Made by a program: the position numbers and the translations under genes
Part shown: piece after piece, positions 32,896 to 44,707 of the stretch
How positions within the stretch are numbered: the stretch's first letter is position 1
Layout: each line of letters begins with the position of its first letter
The notes under the pieces: model-generated
Told to the model about the DNA's origin: nothing
What the model saw: only the letters and a program-made list of their open reading frames with translations
Databases searched by the model: none
Assembly: GCA_000729835.1 (NCBI GenBank)
Contig: JFHB01000035.1
Coordinates: forward strand, 62,001 to 126,000
From: Atkinsonella hypoxylon
Lineage: Eukaryota; Ascomycota; Sordariomycetes; Hypocreales; Clavicipitaceae
Length of the DNA stretch: 64,000 nucleotides
Reading direction: 5' to 3'

Positions 32896-33141
32896 CGTTG
32901 AGCTTGTCTCTTTTCAAGTTTGGTCCGCTCTCAACGTGAGATTGAAAGAGCGTCCAGGTTGAGGGGGAGAAATGAGGCTTGTGGTACACTTGTGGCCATG
33001 GTCCACTCCATGTTTTGTAAATACACCGAGCAACGCTTGCAAGGTCATCGGATTAATCGTCTTGACGCCAGCTCACGGTGACGCAGCTCCGGCTTTTTCC
33101 GTTTCCAACATGGTCAATTGAATTCATTTTTTCCCCCTTCA

Positions 33142-33900
33142 CTATAACTTCCCATACAAAGCCCCCCGGGGTACCCTAACCTCAACCCGCGGCTCCCCGC
33201 CATCAACCCCCTCAAACCCCTCAAACCCAACCACCTGACAATCCTCCACAGCAACACCACTCGCGAATTGCGAAACCACAAAGTCCAGCGTCGTCCCCGG
33301 TCTCCCCAGCACCGCCATCGGCGCATGCCACGTCCCAGCACCATACGTAACAGCCTGCGCATCCGAGGCCACAAAGGCCCGCAGGCCGCGCACATCCGGC
33401 ATTCCCCTCCCGGGTAGGTCCCCTCCCTTGGGCACCGGCAAATGCCCATCCCGCGCACCGGGAGGCAAGCTCGGCGCCACGACAACCAGGTACGCCCGCG
33501 CGGACGACGAGACGGGGCAAAATGTCTGCGTCGTGAAGGGGTGGCGCTCCAGGAGGCGGACGGCGAAGAGGTCGTGGGCGGCGTCTTCTGCGCGCGCGAG
33601 CGCCCGCGCCGAGCAGACGAACATGCTCATGACGGGGTCGGCCCGCGCGCTAGGCGCCTGATCGTAGAGGTTTCGGATGCGGCTGACGTTGCGGTACTGG
33701 ATGGCGGTGCCTTGGTTTACCAACACGGCGTTGGCGGGCAGACAGAGTGCGTCTGCGTCTGCGTCTGCGTCTGTGTCTGCGTCTGCGGATGGGTGGACGT
33801 CTGGTCGGGGATTGGTGATGACGTCGCCGAAGGGCGAGAAGGCGTCTTGGGTGAGCGGCTGGGCTGCGACCCGGATTAGGTCTACCTGGGTTGTGTGCAT
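33142..33900 (-). CDS. DAL3: Ureidoglycolate lyase, 252 aa
   Basis: Single exon from ATG at 33900. The start has the family pattern (LIRVAAQPLTQDAFSPFGDVI), and later motifs include MSMFVCSARAL, LLERHPFTTQTFCPV, RAYLVVVAPSLP and TYGAGTWHAPM, a cupin-like fold with metal-binding His. The enzyme splits ureidoglycolate to glyoxylate and urea at the end of purine (allantoin) breakdown. No other allantoin gene is nearby. The frame is very GC-rich. An acidic DA-repeat insert at residues 39-51 comes from a hexanucleotide repeat. Confidence 0.88.
   Translation of the reverse strand: MHTTQVDLIRVAAQPLTQDAFSPFGDVITNPRPDVHPSADADTDADADADALCLPANAVLVNQGTAIQYRNVSRIRNLYDQAPSARADPVMSMFVCSARALARAEDAAHDLFAVRLLERHPFTTQTFCPVSSSARAYLVVVAPSLPPGARDGHLPVPKGGDLPGRGMPDVRGLRAFVASDAQAVTYGAGTWHAPMAVLGRPGTTLDFVVSQFASGVAVEDCQVVGFEGFEGVDGGEPRVEVRVPRGALYGKL
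33749..33787. repeat. GCGTCT hexanucleotide repeat inside DAL3
   Basis: Six and a half units of GCGTCT, one altered to GTGTCT. On the coding (minus) strand they encode alternating Asp-Ala with one Thr. Six-base units keep the frame when copy number changes. Confidence 0.9.
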
Positions 33901-35516
33901 GATGGGGAGCTAACTAGCTGCGAGGCGCGCTTGTGTTTGCCGGGTGGCTAATGGCGGTTGTGTGCAATCCCGAGCAGTTCCCAAGATTGGAAGATCAAGC
34001 TGGCGAGATGTGCATGCATTTGAAAGCTCAAATGGTCTCCCGCCTTTTTTTCCCTACCCGGGAGCCGCTCCTTCCTGCCCCGCGTCACCAAGATATAATT
34101 AATATAAATTAAAGATGAATACCCAACACGCAGGACACCAAAAAATTATTCACAAGATAAGATTGACATACAGGACCAACACTGTTCTTTGAGACGGACA
34201 AGCAACCCGCAGCAAAGCAGGACAACCCAACCGGCCTCCATTTCGATTCCTCAGACCACAAAATCCGGGACAACCCAACCCGCCTTGTACTCTGCCCACT
34301 CTTTCTACGCAACACGTATCATCGTCCATTCTATCCCATCCTGCATCACCTCTTGCATCTGACATCAACACGCGTAGATTCAACAAAGTAATCAACAAGA
34401 CGGGTCGGAGCCAACGCGCGTGCTCAAGATGGCTCACAACTAGAGCCACACCGGGCCATACAAGCACCAGCTCTCTTCAGCAAGGACGGAATCAGCTTAC
34501 CCAGCTCCACACGATACAGAAGAAGCCAACAGTCACGTGGAGATCTCCTCGGAAGCAGCTTCATACGCTGGTGCAGACATTCCAATTGTCCTTCAGTCCA
34601 TGAGTGCCATAGAGGTCAACAGGCACCAGCATATCCTTTAGAAGCAAATAGGGGTTGACAAGAAAGATCACAAAAGTTTCAACAAAAAATCCGCCAACAA
34701 TGTAAAAATAAACGGGTATTGACCATCATCGCGCGACATGAAATTCCAAACCCGAGCTTCATCCTCCCATGACTTACATCGGCATCGTCGGTCCTATCCA
34801 GTATTATTCCTTTCACCGTTGTCTAACGTAGTTGCCTAGTTCTCCTGAAGCTCTACAACGTTTAATTCGCCGTGGTGGATATTCCTGCTCTTCTCTTCGT
34901 GTATTTCTTCCGTATCTTAGTTATGCCGAGCATGTCGGAGCCGCCGCATTGCAAGACGAGCCCCGTTTGCGCACTCCCGTTATACACTTTACGGACGTAC
35001 TTTCAAGATACCAGACAGGCCATTTTGATCAATAATTGCTGCCTCATCAATGTTTTGGGGGCAGTCCATGATCTTCGGCGAAACGTCAACAGCTTTTGCA
35101 AAAAAATAATGGAGCCCGTCGTAGGTGGCGGTATACGGATCTGGGTTGAGCCATGGGCACGTCGGCTTGTTTAGCAGTCTTTCTGATTACAAAGGGGATG
35201 GATAAGAGATATGGCTTGGAAGAGACGAGGAACCTTATCGTCAAGACTGGTCAAATCATTCATATCCGAGATATATGTGTATGTACATGTGAGAATAAAG
35301 ACTCGAATCAAGAACTCCCTCCCGAGTGTGTTTCTGCATCTTCACCACTTGAATGATTTTCGTCATGGACGGCCAGGAAAGGAATCTGAACTTAGCTGCT
35401 ATCTTGCTTTGCAACGAAGAGCTCAAGACTCCCTTGTGCCCGCGCACGCATCCCATCACTTCCATCAAAAGACGTACCCTCTCTTCACTACCTCCATAGC
35501 GTCCACGATGACCCCA
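33901..35516. other. Intergenic, about 1.6 kb
   Basis: It holds the DAL3 promoter and the 3' flank of the DOMON-b561 gene. Only short frames of ordinary chance length occur on both strands. No RNA gene or mobile element is visible. Confidence 0.5.
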
Positions 35517-37305
35517 TCATGCAAACTCGCGTGGTCTCTGCGCGCTTTCCAGATGCGGGTTGTCTTCGTAGTCCTTGCTGTCGGCACTTCTCCACGGCGT
35601 GTTCGTATTTGATGACCTTCCAGCCGGCTGCAAGTCCAGCTGTTGTGACGGCGGCTCGTAGCCTGGGGGCGGGTCGGAGGGACTACCAGCATTGCCGCCA
35701 GCCTGCCGCCATGGTGGAGGTTGTCGAACACCGACCGGTTGGAACCTCTGCTTCTGCTGAAAGAAGTGGTTTCTGCCAAAAAAGAGAAATGCAGCAATGC
35801 CGCAGGAAACGATGAGCAAGCCCGCCAGCATTATGCAATACCGTGCGTTCAGTGCAAACGCAAAGCCACTATACGTTGAATTCCCACATGGTTAGTCAAG
35901 GATATCACATAACACAATATAGACCAAGCACTGGGAAGAACCATACAAGAATGTGTTCAAGATGGCCAAGAAGAAAATCAATCGCCCGACCCATATGTGA
36001 ATCCTGCCAAAAAGGGTAGGCGCCTGTGTCTTTCGGTATTCCAGGTGGTGCTTGACTCCTAGGCCAAGCTGAGCCAGGATCAAACCAACAATGATGAAGC
36101 CCATAATCTGATGATAGCTTTTGAAGCTCCGCGACTAAGTAACCAATGTTAGCGAGGCATTCCCTCACACGTTTCTGTACCTTATCGTGGAATGCAAACG
36201 TACTCTGTTGTAGTGGAAGCTTGTCAGGATACCCAGTGACAAGCCAGAAAGGACACCCAGCGTAGCTATAGTCTGGTTCAAAGCATGCCATTTCGTCCAG
36301 CCGCATGCTCGCAGCAGCAAGACACCAAAGTTCATCATGAAGACAATGAAGAAGAACATGAAGGTTGCGTGCAGCGTTGCCTGGTAGTCTGACATGTTGG
36401 TGTTTCGCCACAGAAACTCGGTTCCCTCGTTGCTTGAATCTACCGTCAAAACAGGAGCATCGGCAGCTCCTTGCGTTCTCTTCATATCTATCGAGAACAC
36501 GCCGTATTCCTGATGGAACTTGAGCGCGGCACTCTGGTCATTGCTCTTCAACGATGCGGAAGGACCAATCGCATAAATGGCCTTTTGGTTCGGCGACGAC
36601 ACGTCAATCCAGCCACCGTTTGTGTTTTTACGACTCCAATTTCGACAGTGAGCGGTGCACATGGCCGTGAAGTGCATGTAGTCGCCAAAGATGCCCGTGT
36701 TGTTCGGAATGATGGTGTACTCCATTTCCGACCAGTATTGCGGCTCGCTATTGTCGTATGCCATTCGAGGCGAAAAGGTGACATTGTTGCCGTCTTCGTT
36801 TTGGTAGATCATGAGGTAGAGAGCGCCTTTCATGTCATCGCTGCCGAGGCCGACCGCGCCCCAAGAGTATTTGGTGTGAACGCGAAGGCTGAAGAATGTA
36901 GCATCGGGAAACTGGAAGTCTTTGTTCTCGGGGACGGTAAAGGCGAAAGCGAGGCGGTTGTTGGGGGAAATAAATGTTGATTGACCTGGAGGATTGGCAT
37001 CGTCGGCATATGTAATGGCAGGCGCCAGCGCTATAGGATTGTATTAGCAGGAATTCGTCGCAGTCGCAGCCTGATTCTGTCCATCCGCCCGGTTTCTAGA
37101 TCTTCCTGGAAGCCCATGTCGTTCCATCATCGACGTGCCGACAGCCGTGGTGTTGACATCTGGGTTCAACATCGTGCGAACAACAGGGGCAGGAGCAGGC
37201 CTATGTTTGGTGCGATTCCACAAAGAGCATGCATTGATTGAATCGAAGAAGTATGAGCTTACCAGCAACGGCAGCAGCTGCGCGCCAAGCAGATCGTAGC
37301 AGCAT
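35517..37305 (-). CDS. DOMON (CDH-type cytochrome) plus cytochrome b561 membrane protein, 469 aa
   Basis: Four exons on the minus strand: 37305-37263, 37030-36204, 36134-35947 and 35868-35517. The first exon encodes only the start of the signal peptide (MLLRSAWRAAAAVA); its intron is 232 nt. Residues about 18-210 form a CDH-type cytochrome/DOMON domain with SDDMKGALYLMIYQ, where Met is a plausible haem ligand. A five-or-six-helix b561 domain follows with His in LHATFMF, SYHQIMG and GRIHIWVG. The tail is Pro/Gln-rich and cytosolic. Such proteins move electrons across the plasma membrane, for example to extracellular iron. The partner is unknown. Confidence 0.85.
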
Positions 37306-38391
37306 GTCGAGCAAGCTGTGCTCCAAGTCGCCGAACAGGCCGCGAATAAGTTGAGTTGCACAAAGTAAGCCCAGAGAAGTCAATGAAAGAAGGGTTCAAT
37401 GTTGGTGCAGAATGCAAACCCGGAAATCAGCTACGACGCGATGGTAGTGGGAGAGCAGCCTTAAACCTCAGACCTCAGATAAACTGACTGGCCAAGGCTC
37501 ACGTCGTAACTATGGTATTGCCAGAAAGCCGCATATTGCCAGAAGAGCAAACAAAAGGGATCTTCAAGCCCCTGGCGGCTTGTGGCTAGATGGAGCGACC
37601 AATCGACCAATCCGTGTAAGCTGTCCATGCCAAGTCCCGATATTAAAATTTGACGCAGAATTTCGCGTGCGAGCCATGAGCATCTCGAGAGGGATGCCGT
37701 GGTCCGTTGCGAGAACTCTATTTATGGCGTATGGAGTTATGGAGTTATGGAGTACACCAGAGGTGCAGATAAACAAACAATGCGATGCGATAGCCTGGAA
37801 TTTTAAGTTTACTTTGATTTTACCTTCTGATGGGCTTCCGCCAAGGCTGCGTGGAGTGGAAAGGCGCCACGATTTCAGGTGGATAAGGATAAGCTTGATG
37901 AAGCTGTCGGCTGCGCTTTAAATTAGTGCTCAAATAGCTGTGCTACGATTCGCTGTGAAAGCACCGAAATCGCGGTCCGTTGATTGACTGAGTTGCCGTC
38001 GCTAGCCCCCCCCCCCCAAACAAGGGTCAAATGGCCCAACATGGCCCAGTATGTGCTCCCTATTGAGCCTATTTAGTACGTCAACATGAGGTATAGGTGG
38101 GCCGTGTACGAAAGCTCCGCACGCTGAAGAAGGAGCTGGTAAAAGTAAAAAGGTGAAACAAGAGCCCCTGGGCTCGAAAGTCTCATCATCACCACTATTT
38201 GTAGCTCGAGTATGCCTACGTAGGCAAGTCAAAATATGGGTGTGTGCTATCTGTCGATAAGCACTCAAGAAATGTCTTTCCAAAAATGATTTTTAATCAT
38301 TGTCAACAGGCTATGCAAAAAAAAGATTTCCCTCCCCCAAAAACCCAGGCGTCCATCATACATGTTATTCGTGTTACATCACACCGTATCA
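37306..38391. other. Intergenic, about 1.1 kb
   Basis: It includes the DOMON-b561 promoter, a small GGAGTTAT direct repeat near 37734-37750 and a 13-C run at about 38006-38018. No gene is supported. Confidence 0.5.
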
Positions 38392-39724
38392 TCAAGCCAA
38401 ACCATTAAACGTCAACTGTGCCTTCTGCGCCTCACCAATATTGATGTAATCTAACTACATCATGCTAGAGTCAGTCGCGATAAATGAAGAATTACCACCC
38501 TGGCTCAAGAGTCAAAGATGGGGAGACAGAACAAAAGACTCACCAAGATAACATTGGGTTGCGGCTTGCCCTGGCTCTCGCATAAATTCACTTGCTTGGT
38601 AATGGACTCGAGCGAGTTTGTCGTCCTGATGTACACCTGATCTGGAAACACAATCCCTCCAAACCTGAAATTCAGCATGTGGTTCATGATGCCCATGAGC
38701 TTCTGGGGATCACCTCCTATGGGACGATCGACTCTGCATGTTGGAAAGTCCCTGTTCGTCACGCCATATGGAGTTTCCCAGAAGTAATCGAACTGATCGA
38801 TAAGGTAGCCGACTTTTCTTTGGTCTGAATGATAATCTACACCATAGAGTTAGACTTTCTTCCTTTTACTAGCGGATAACCACACATATCATATGGATGT
38901 TTTCCCTTTCTTGTATTTTTTTTTTTCTTTTTGTAACAAGAATGGCGAAAAAAAAAAAAAACCATGATGAGAAGCACAGAACAGGTTGCGACTACCCATG
39001 AAAACAACGAGTCGGGTCTTCCGATCGATAAGCTGTCGAAGGGTCGGCCAGTCATTCTTCGCCAATCTCCTTTTCGGATCGAAGACATACTGGTGAAGAC
39101 CAGTGCTTCGGAAGACGGTATCGAAATGCTGGACAGGAATAGCGTCGCCGTTGGTTAGCAACAGCGTCACCACCTCGTTCGGGTTCGATTTCATCCATTC
39201 CGCGATTTCTTGAAGGTATTCTGCAAGGGAGCCCGAGTCTAGCTCCCAGCAGTACGTGTGGCACATCTCAATCGTACCATCTTTGTAATGCGTCTGCGCC
39301 TGCAAAAAGCGCACACCGAGCCTCAATTGCTCCGTCACGGAGATGTATTGATTATGTGTTGGCGTAGGCCCGACAAAGGCGCTGTTATGACTACCAACGA
39401 ATGTCACCTCGGAGTACTTCTTGCCGCAGAGTTCATGGTGACCATTACACGCTCTGAGGACTGCAATCGTAAAGGGCAGAAGTTGAAGCAGCTTCGTGGT
39501 GAGATTTTGAGTTAACGCAAAGTACAATAAAGAGCCAGAGGGAGACAGATAGAAAGAGTGAGAGAGACACTCGTCCCGGGCGCATTATCAGCGGAACTTA
39601 CCGACGTCCACAGAACCAAAGGCCACCAATCCTGACGTTCCTGCCCAAGCAGGGTCTGGACAGCCGTCTCATAGACATCTCCTAAACTGGTCTGGAAATT
39701 GACCAGCCTGTCTATACATTCCAT
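38392..39724 (-). CDS. PLC-like phosphodiesterase (TIM-barrel), about 324 aa; N-terminus uncertain
   Basis: Exons on the minus strand: 39491-38996, 38836-38544 and 38454-38392 are well supported; a first exon 39724-39602 fits in phase but is doubtful. Introns are GTAAGT...GAAG (110 nt), GTAGTC...TGTAG (159 nt) and GTGAGT...TGTAG (89 nt). The exon from 39491 begins with a hydrophobic stretch (LLQLLPFTIAVLRA) and CNGHHELC, the usual signal peptide end and first Cys of this family, so the true start should be just upstream. Catalytic His candidates are in FVGSHNSAF and EMCHTYC. DYINIGEAQKAQ closes the barrel. It is probably secreted; substrate unknown. Confidence 0.75.
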
Positions 39725-40535
39725 TGTCCATGTGTGCTGGACGCAGGCAGGACTTGCCCGAGAAAGGGTTGTGATGTTTGTCGTCGGAGAATGCGAGATG
39801 AGCTGAAGCCGACCCGCTGAGGCGATTGAGCGAGTTGTGGCTTTGGTTGCAAACCCCCATTGGCCGGGGTTGGGCTTTGGTCCAGATCTGGGGTCATCCG
39901 TGAGCTACAGCGAATCACAGTCACCGCTGCCGATGGTGCTGGGCCAGGGCTCCTTGTTAAATAAAGCACAACCCGAACATAATGCTCTGGTGCTAGGGTC
40001 AACAAAAAAAGCGCCAGCACATCCAGATCCCTCTACACAACCCCAGCTTGCTAAGGCTCACTTGGGTGGGCGGTCGCCAGAAAAAGTCTGGTGCGATGTT
40101 GTCGACCTCTTGGATGCTGGCGACCCCCTAATCGAGATTAGCACTGAAGTGATTGCAAGTATGTGGTTGGCCATCTTAATTCTATAGATATCATTGTTCG
40201 GCATCCTTAGGTCATGATGCCGCGGTGCCGAGACTTTTACCTCTACAACATTCGTGAAACCCGAGAGAAGACAAGGCGAAAAGGTTGTATCCACGAAGCA
40301 GCAAAGACAGAAAACGGATCAAGAATAACTATGACGATGGGAGAGTTCTTGGTCCACCCGCCCCATAAGCACTCAACAGTATCCATCATAGGCAGATTTC
40401 CATCCAAGATGCAGACACTGCTGTATAACGACATTTACCTCAGAAACGCATTTCTATATATCCTGATGTCAGTCGGGAAACATCTGGCCTGATTCACTTC
40501 TTCGCAAACTGCTGGTGTATGACCGCCAATTCAGG
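39725..40535. other. Intergenic, about 810 bp
   Basis: It contains the PLC-like promoter and the 3' flank of the deaminase-like gene. A plus-strand frame at 39837 begins with TTG and shows no family features. Confidence 0.5.
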
Positions 40536-42805
40536 TTACTCCATTTGGTGGACCAAGTCTCGTTGCTGAAGTTCGAGTCGTAGATAGCCCCCCGTCGCCG
40601 CTAGGTAAAAAAGATCTGGCCCCCGGACCTGTAGCTCAATTCCAGTCTGCAAAGCCATTACATCGATGAAAAGATGGGGAAACTCTCGTCTTTGGCTTTC
40701 TGCTTCATCCTCGGCAAGCCATGTTAGGCTACACACAGCATCTTCCGCAACTGAGCTATTGCTCGATTGTCCTTGCCCTGCTGCTCTACAATTCTCAATC
40801 TGCACCTCCAAGAGACCAGCCCGAAAGACTTGGGATGTGTACCCAGCTCTGACACCTGTAGAGTGGGTTTTACCGGGAAGAAGAAGCTCGATGCCATTCT
40901 TCGTGCTGATAGCTGAGCGGGAGAGAGCATCCTGTAGCACACTATCTCTTGTGCGCTTCCGTTCATGCGATTGGCTGGTCACGTCTTCTTTCGACTCGAT
41001 ATGCTTTGATGCAGATGATTGTGTGTCATTGTGAGGTCCTGACACATGACTTCCTACATATGTGGGCAAGAGCTCTTCCTGTTTGGCATCGTTGGCAGGC
41101 CCGGTGTTAATCGTTGAAGCAGACCATGGTAGCGTAAGAAGCGTGCTTTCGTTTGGATCAGCATACAGCCTCTTTCTCCGAGTCCTGAAAAGCTCGGTGA
41201 GACTTTGAGCAATTTCCCTTCTTAAATAATCGTTCAGCTTGCTCTGCAAGCTGCTCATGGCAGGAAGTAAGGGCAGGCGCCATCCAGTGTAAAGCCTTCC
41301 ATGACATCGCGGCGTATATATTCGCTTGAAGATGATGAGAAGGGTGTTGCAAAGATAACATGAGTCTTTGCTTGAACAGATCACTCGTGGTTGCTTAGCG
41401 GAAGTCCCTGAGAGACAGAAGGCGAGAATTTGTACTTCGGCATGAATCTTTGACTGTTTTAGTGTCCTTAATGTCTGGTTTCTGAATCTTTTAACCCCCT
41501 CTTCTTCAGTGATTTGTAATATCTGGCATATGGGACCAAACTCTACTACTTGGTGTTGAGGCAGCCCAATTTGCGCTATATATGACTGAAGGGAAGGATC
41601 ATAGCCTGGCCTTGGGACCCTTTGGAATGCTGATTCCGGTAGCTGAACCATGATAACCTCCATTTCTCGAATGATGGGGAACTTCTTGGCATGGCGATAT
41701 AGGAATCTTGATACTTCTCGGTATCTGGAGACTTTTCTCACTATGTTCAAGAAATTTGTTTTTGAGCTGGGGTCCATATCTCGGTGCGGTATTTTACTGA
41801 GCAATGTCTGAAGGCCTTCGACGCGTGATAATTGATAGACCCCAACTACTAGGTCTTTCAAACGAGAATTGGACTGATATGCTGCCCACGCGTCGATCCA
41901 TTTCACCACCTCTTTGCCTCGGGCCTCCAGATGAGCCACAGTAGAACTGGTCGCTTCATCATGCTTTCTCTCACACAACTGTTGTGCCGAAATGATAGCT
42001 GTCTTCAGAACGGCCTTGAATGGCTGTTTTCTCGAGTTTCTGAAACTAGACAGAAGTCTCAGACGCCGAAGTATTCGTATTGAGCACATGGAGATTATGG
42101 CTGTGAAGATGGCATCTTCCAGATTTGCAAGACGATATGCTACTGTCTTTGTAAGCGAAGATCAGCAAAAAGCCAACAGCAGCGCTCACCGCCCGAGCAT
42201 CGCCCCAAAAGCGCGAAAATCGACTCGAACCCCTTTTTTATCAAGGCCAATTCTGCATTCCCGTCTTGACATGTCCGCTTGTTCACGGCAAGCAGCACCT
42301 GTAGTTTCTGAGGAACATCTTCATGGACACACACGGCGGGGATATGGTCCGGTCCATCAGTCAGGCTCGAAAGGAACGCAAGGACATCCGTAAGCTTACG
42401 TTCGATTTCGAACGGGAGGGAATATCCATCTTGACGTGCGTGGCTACTATCATCGACCAAGTTCCGGCTCGGCAGCGCGGGGACCGGGTGTAAAAGCTGG
42501 AGAACGGCGATGTTCTCTGCACAAGTAATTGAGGGTAGAGGAGCGGTAGCCGATGTCATACTCGTTCCAGCTGATGTAGACAAAGCTCATGGCGGATACA
42601 GTCCAGCTTGGAACACCATATGTATGTGCATCTCCTGAAACGTACAAATTTCTGCAGTATTTGATAGCGGGGTAGTTGTCTGATCATCTCTGATGCATGA
42701 TGCATGATGGTAAGCCCGGGGAAAGCAATATTCCGGTAGCAATAAGGCTGGAGGGTTTTGTCCATGCATCAACTTAAGCCGGGCTTCAACTGCGCGTGGC
42801 GCCAT
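40536..42805 (-). CDS. Putative nucleic-acid/nucleotide deaminase, OTT_1508-like, 715 aa
   Basis: Three exons on the minus strand: 42805-42646, 42570-42190 and 42142-40536. Introns are GTACGT...ATCAG (75 nt) and GTGAGC...GACAG (47 nt), both phase 1. The start at 42805 has a good context (GACAATGGCGCC); the first intron is less certain. The zinc site of the cytidine deaminase fold is visible as IHAEVQIL (His414, Glu416) and SSKDSCYLC (Cys442, Cys445). This arrangement matches the OTT_1508-like deaminase family found in fungi and some bacteria. A helical N-terminal half precedes it and a polar linker plus a second domain follows. Whether it acts on DNA, RNA or free nucleotides is unknown. It is divergent from the J-domain gene. 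Confidence 0.75.
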
Positions 42806-43252
42806 TGTCTATTCCCTCGTTGTTCCTTCTATCATCGTCAGAGATGCTTGCTTGCTTTCTACAAGACAATTCCTCTGATATTTAGTATAGCCTAGCCTCA
42901 ATTTCCGAAGCTGATAGTTAGCTTACCCGCCCGTAGGGAATCAAAGGCCAGTGACTGAGGTGGCTGTTGATGTCGGCTTACCTGTTGAGGATGTTGCAGT
43001 GGCTGACATAAGAGGAAGCAACAAGGAAACACGATAGTAAGGTATTGAAAGATGGGTGGGTCCCGTGACCCCTTGCCCTTTCGGCACGCCAGTTTAGGGT
43101 AACCGCACTACAGCAGCCTGCAGCCACCCATGCACAGCTGCATCTAATCGCATTCCAGACCCGATGTTGTCCTTATCAAACCATAAACTACAACACCAGT
43201 TCTCACGCACTGCTCAAAAGCAAAAGCATTGTAGAATGCTTTACCCGCCACC
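42806..43252. promoter_or_regulatory. Divergent promoter between deaminase-like and J-domain genes
   Basis: The two genes read outward from this 447-bp stretch. No separate gene or strong named element is visible. Confidence 0.45.
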
Positions 43253-44407
43253 ATGTCAGCCCTCCTCTCCCTAGTAGGCTGGTCTTTCCTCCCAGGAGTA
43301 CGCGAACCCTCATCCCAAGTTCCCCGAATCAATCGGGGTCGTCGCGCCAGGAACTAACTCTTCATCAAGCTCGTGTCCTCTTGGATCCAGACAATCTACT
43401 ACGGCGTAACCATCCGCGCCGGCGACCCCAAGCCCCAGCTCGGATCGCCCAAATACGCCGAACACCACCGATGGATTCGCATTCTCGTTGTCACAGCCTA
43501 CCTCCTCTACACCATCTACGAAGCAGACTACCACCTCCAGCGTCAGTCCACCTACTACACCGACCTCAGCGTCCCCGTCACAGCCACAGACCGCGAGATC
43601 AAGTCCCGCTTCCGCCGACTCGCTGCCCTGCACCATCCCGACAAAGCGGGCAGCGAAGATGCGGCTGAGTCAGCTGCCTACTTCATCCATCTCAAGCTCG
43701 CGAGCGACACCCTCCAAGATGCGGCTAAGCGATTCGCCTACGAGCGTTTCGGCGACGCCATCATCTCATGGGACAAATGCATTACTATAAAAGACTTTGT
43801 AACGCAGGGGGTCTTGAACACAATCCTGCCGCATTACGCCATTGCCGTTGCCGCCATCTACGTCCTTGGTTTGTTCGGATACATGGACTTTGCCAAATTT
43901 TACAGATGGCTCATCCTCATGGCGCTTTGTCTCTTTGAAGTCCATACTGTCACACGACCCGATTTTCCGCCCGTCTTGACAGTTGTCAACGCCATAGTCA
44001 CGTCTATCATATCCAGACCACCATATCTGCCCTTCCAACTAATTGCGCTTTTGAGAAAAGTCGTGTTGACTATGTATATTGCCCTTTCGCAGATCGGCCC
44101 GCTGTTGGTTCAGGAGTCGAGACCGAAGAAGGCTGCGGCGGGAGACAATGACAAGGCTCTCATGGAGAGTCTGACGGCGCTGGAGACAGTCTCGAAACAG
44201 CTGGATGCTGATACCGCCCGGTTGATGGACATGGAGGTTGCACCGTTCAAGGGCGACACGGCGAGTATCAATCAGCTGCGGGGGCAGATGCGAGAATGGT
44301 TGGTGCAAAATACTATCCGGGCAGATGCGATGGTGAGAGATGCGCTGGGAGCGTCTTTGAAGAAAAGGAGACCAGATGCACCGCCAGGTGCAAAGGGACA
44401 TCGATGA
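43253..44407 (+). CDS. Membrane-bound J-domain (DnaJ-like) protein, 360 aa
   Basis: Two exons, 43253-43297 and 43370-44407, joined in phase 0 by a 72-nt intron (GTACGC...CTAAC...CAAG). The 15-residue first exon (MSALLSLVGWSFLPG) continues into a membrane-anchoring N-terminus and a helix at about residues 50-66. A J domain follows with the catalytic HPD at 104-106 (LHHPDKAG). Hydrophobic segments at about 150-215 suggest ER membrane insertion, and the basic C-terminal tail is cytosolic or lumenal. The layout recalls Erj5/Sec63-type co-chaperones of ER Hsp70. The gene has no closer symbol I can defend. Confidence 0.82.
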
Positions 44408-44707
44408 GATAAGCATTTCGTCATTCTCAACATAGACCGGGCTGAAACATAAGATGTGCATCACGCTTCATACTAAGATTTACAGTGATATTCAATTGCG
44501 ATAGAGTAGAACGGGAAATTATGACAATAAATGAAGGAATCAAACAATGGCAATGATGCGCTCGTTGTCTATAACACATAAATTGCTTTCAGTGCCGCCT
44601 GGTGGAAGGCACTCGGAGAACCTGTCTTCAAAAGGCGTGTTCCCGGTCGTTGCAGCCAATGTGCTGAAGAGTGAAGCAAGCATGCTCATGATGTCGAAGA
44701 ATTACAT

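Noticed and set aside
39837..40187. Plus-strand 116-codon frame between the PLC-like and deaminase-like genes
   Set aside because: The first codon is TTG, no ATG start gives a convincing product, and it crosses promoter and 3' flank DNA.
43381..43790. Plus-strand Pro/Arg/His-rich frames over the J-domain gene
   Set aside because: They are out-of-frame shadows of a GC-rich coding exon.
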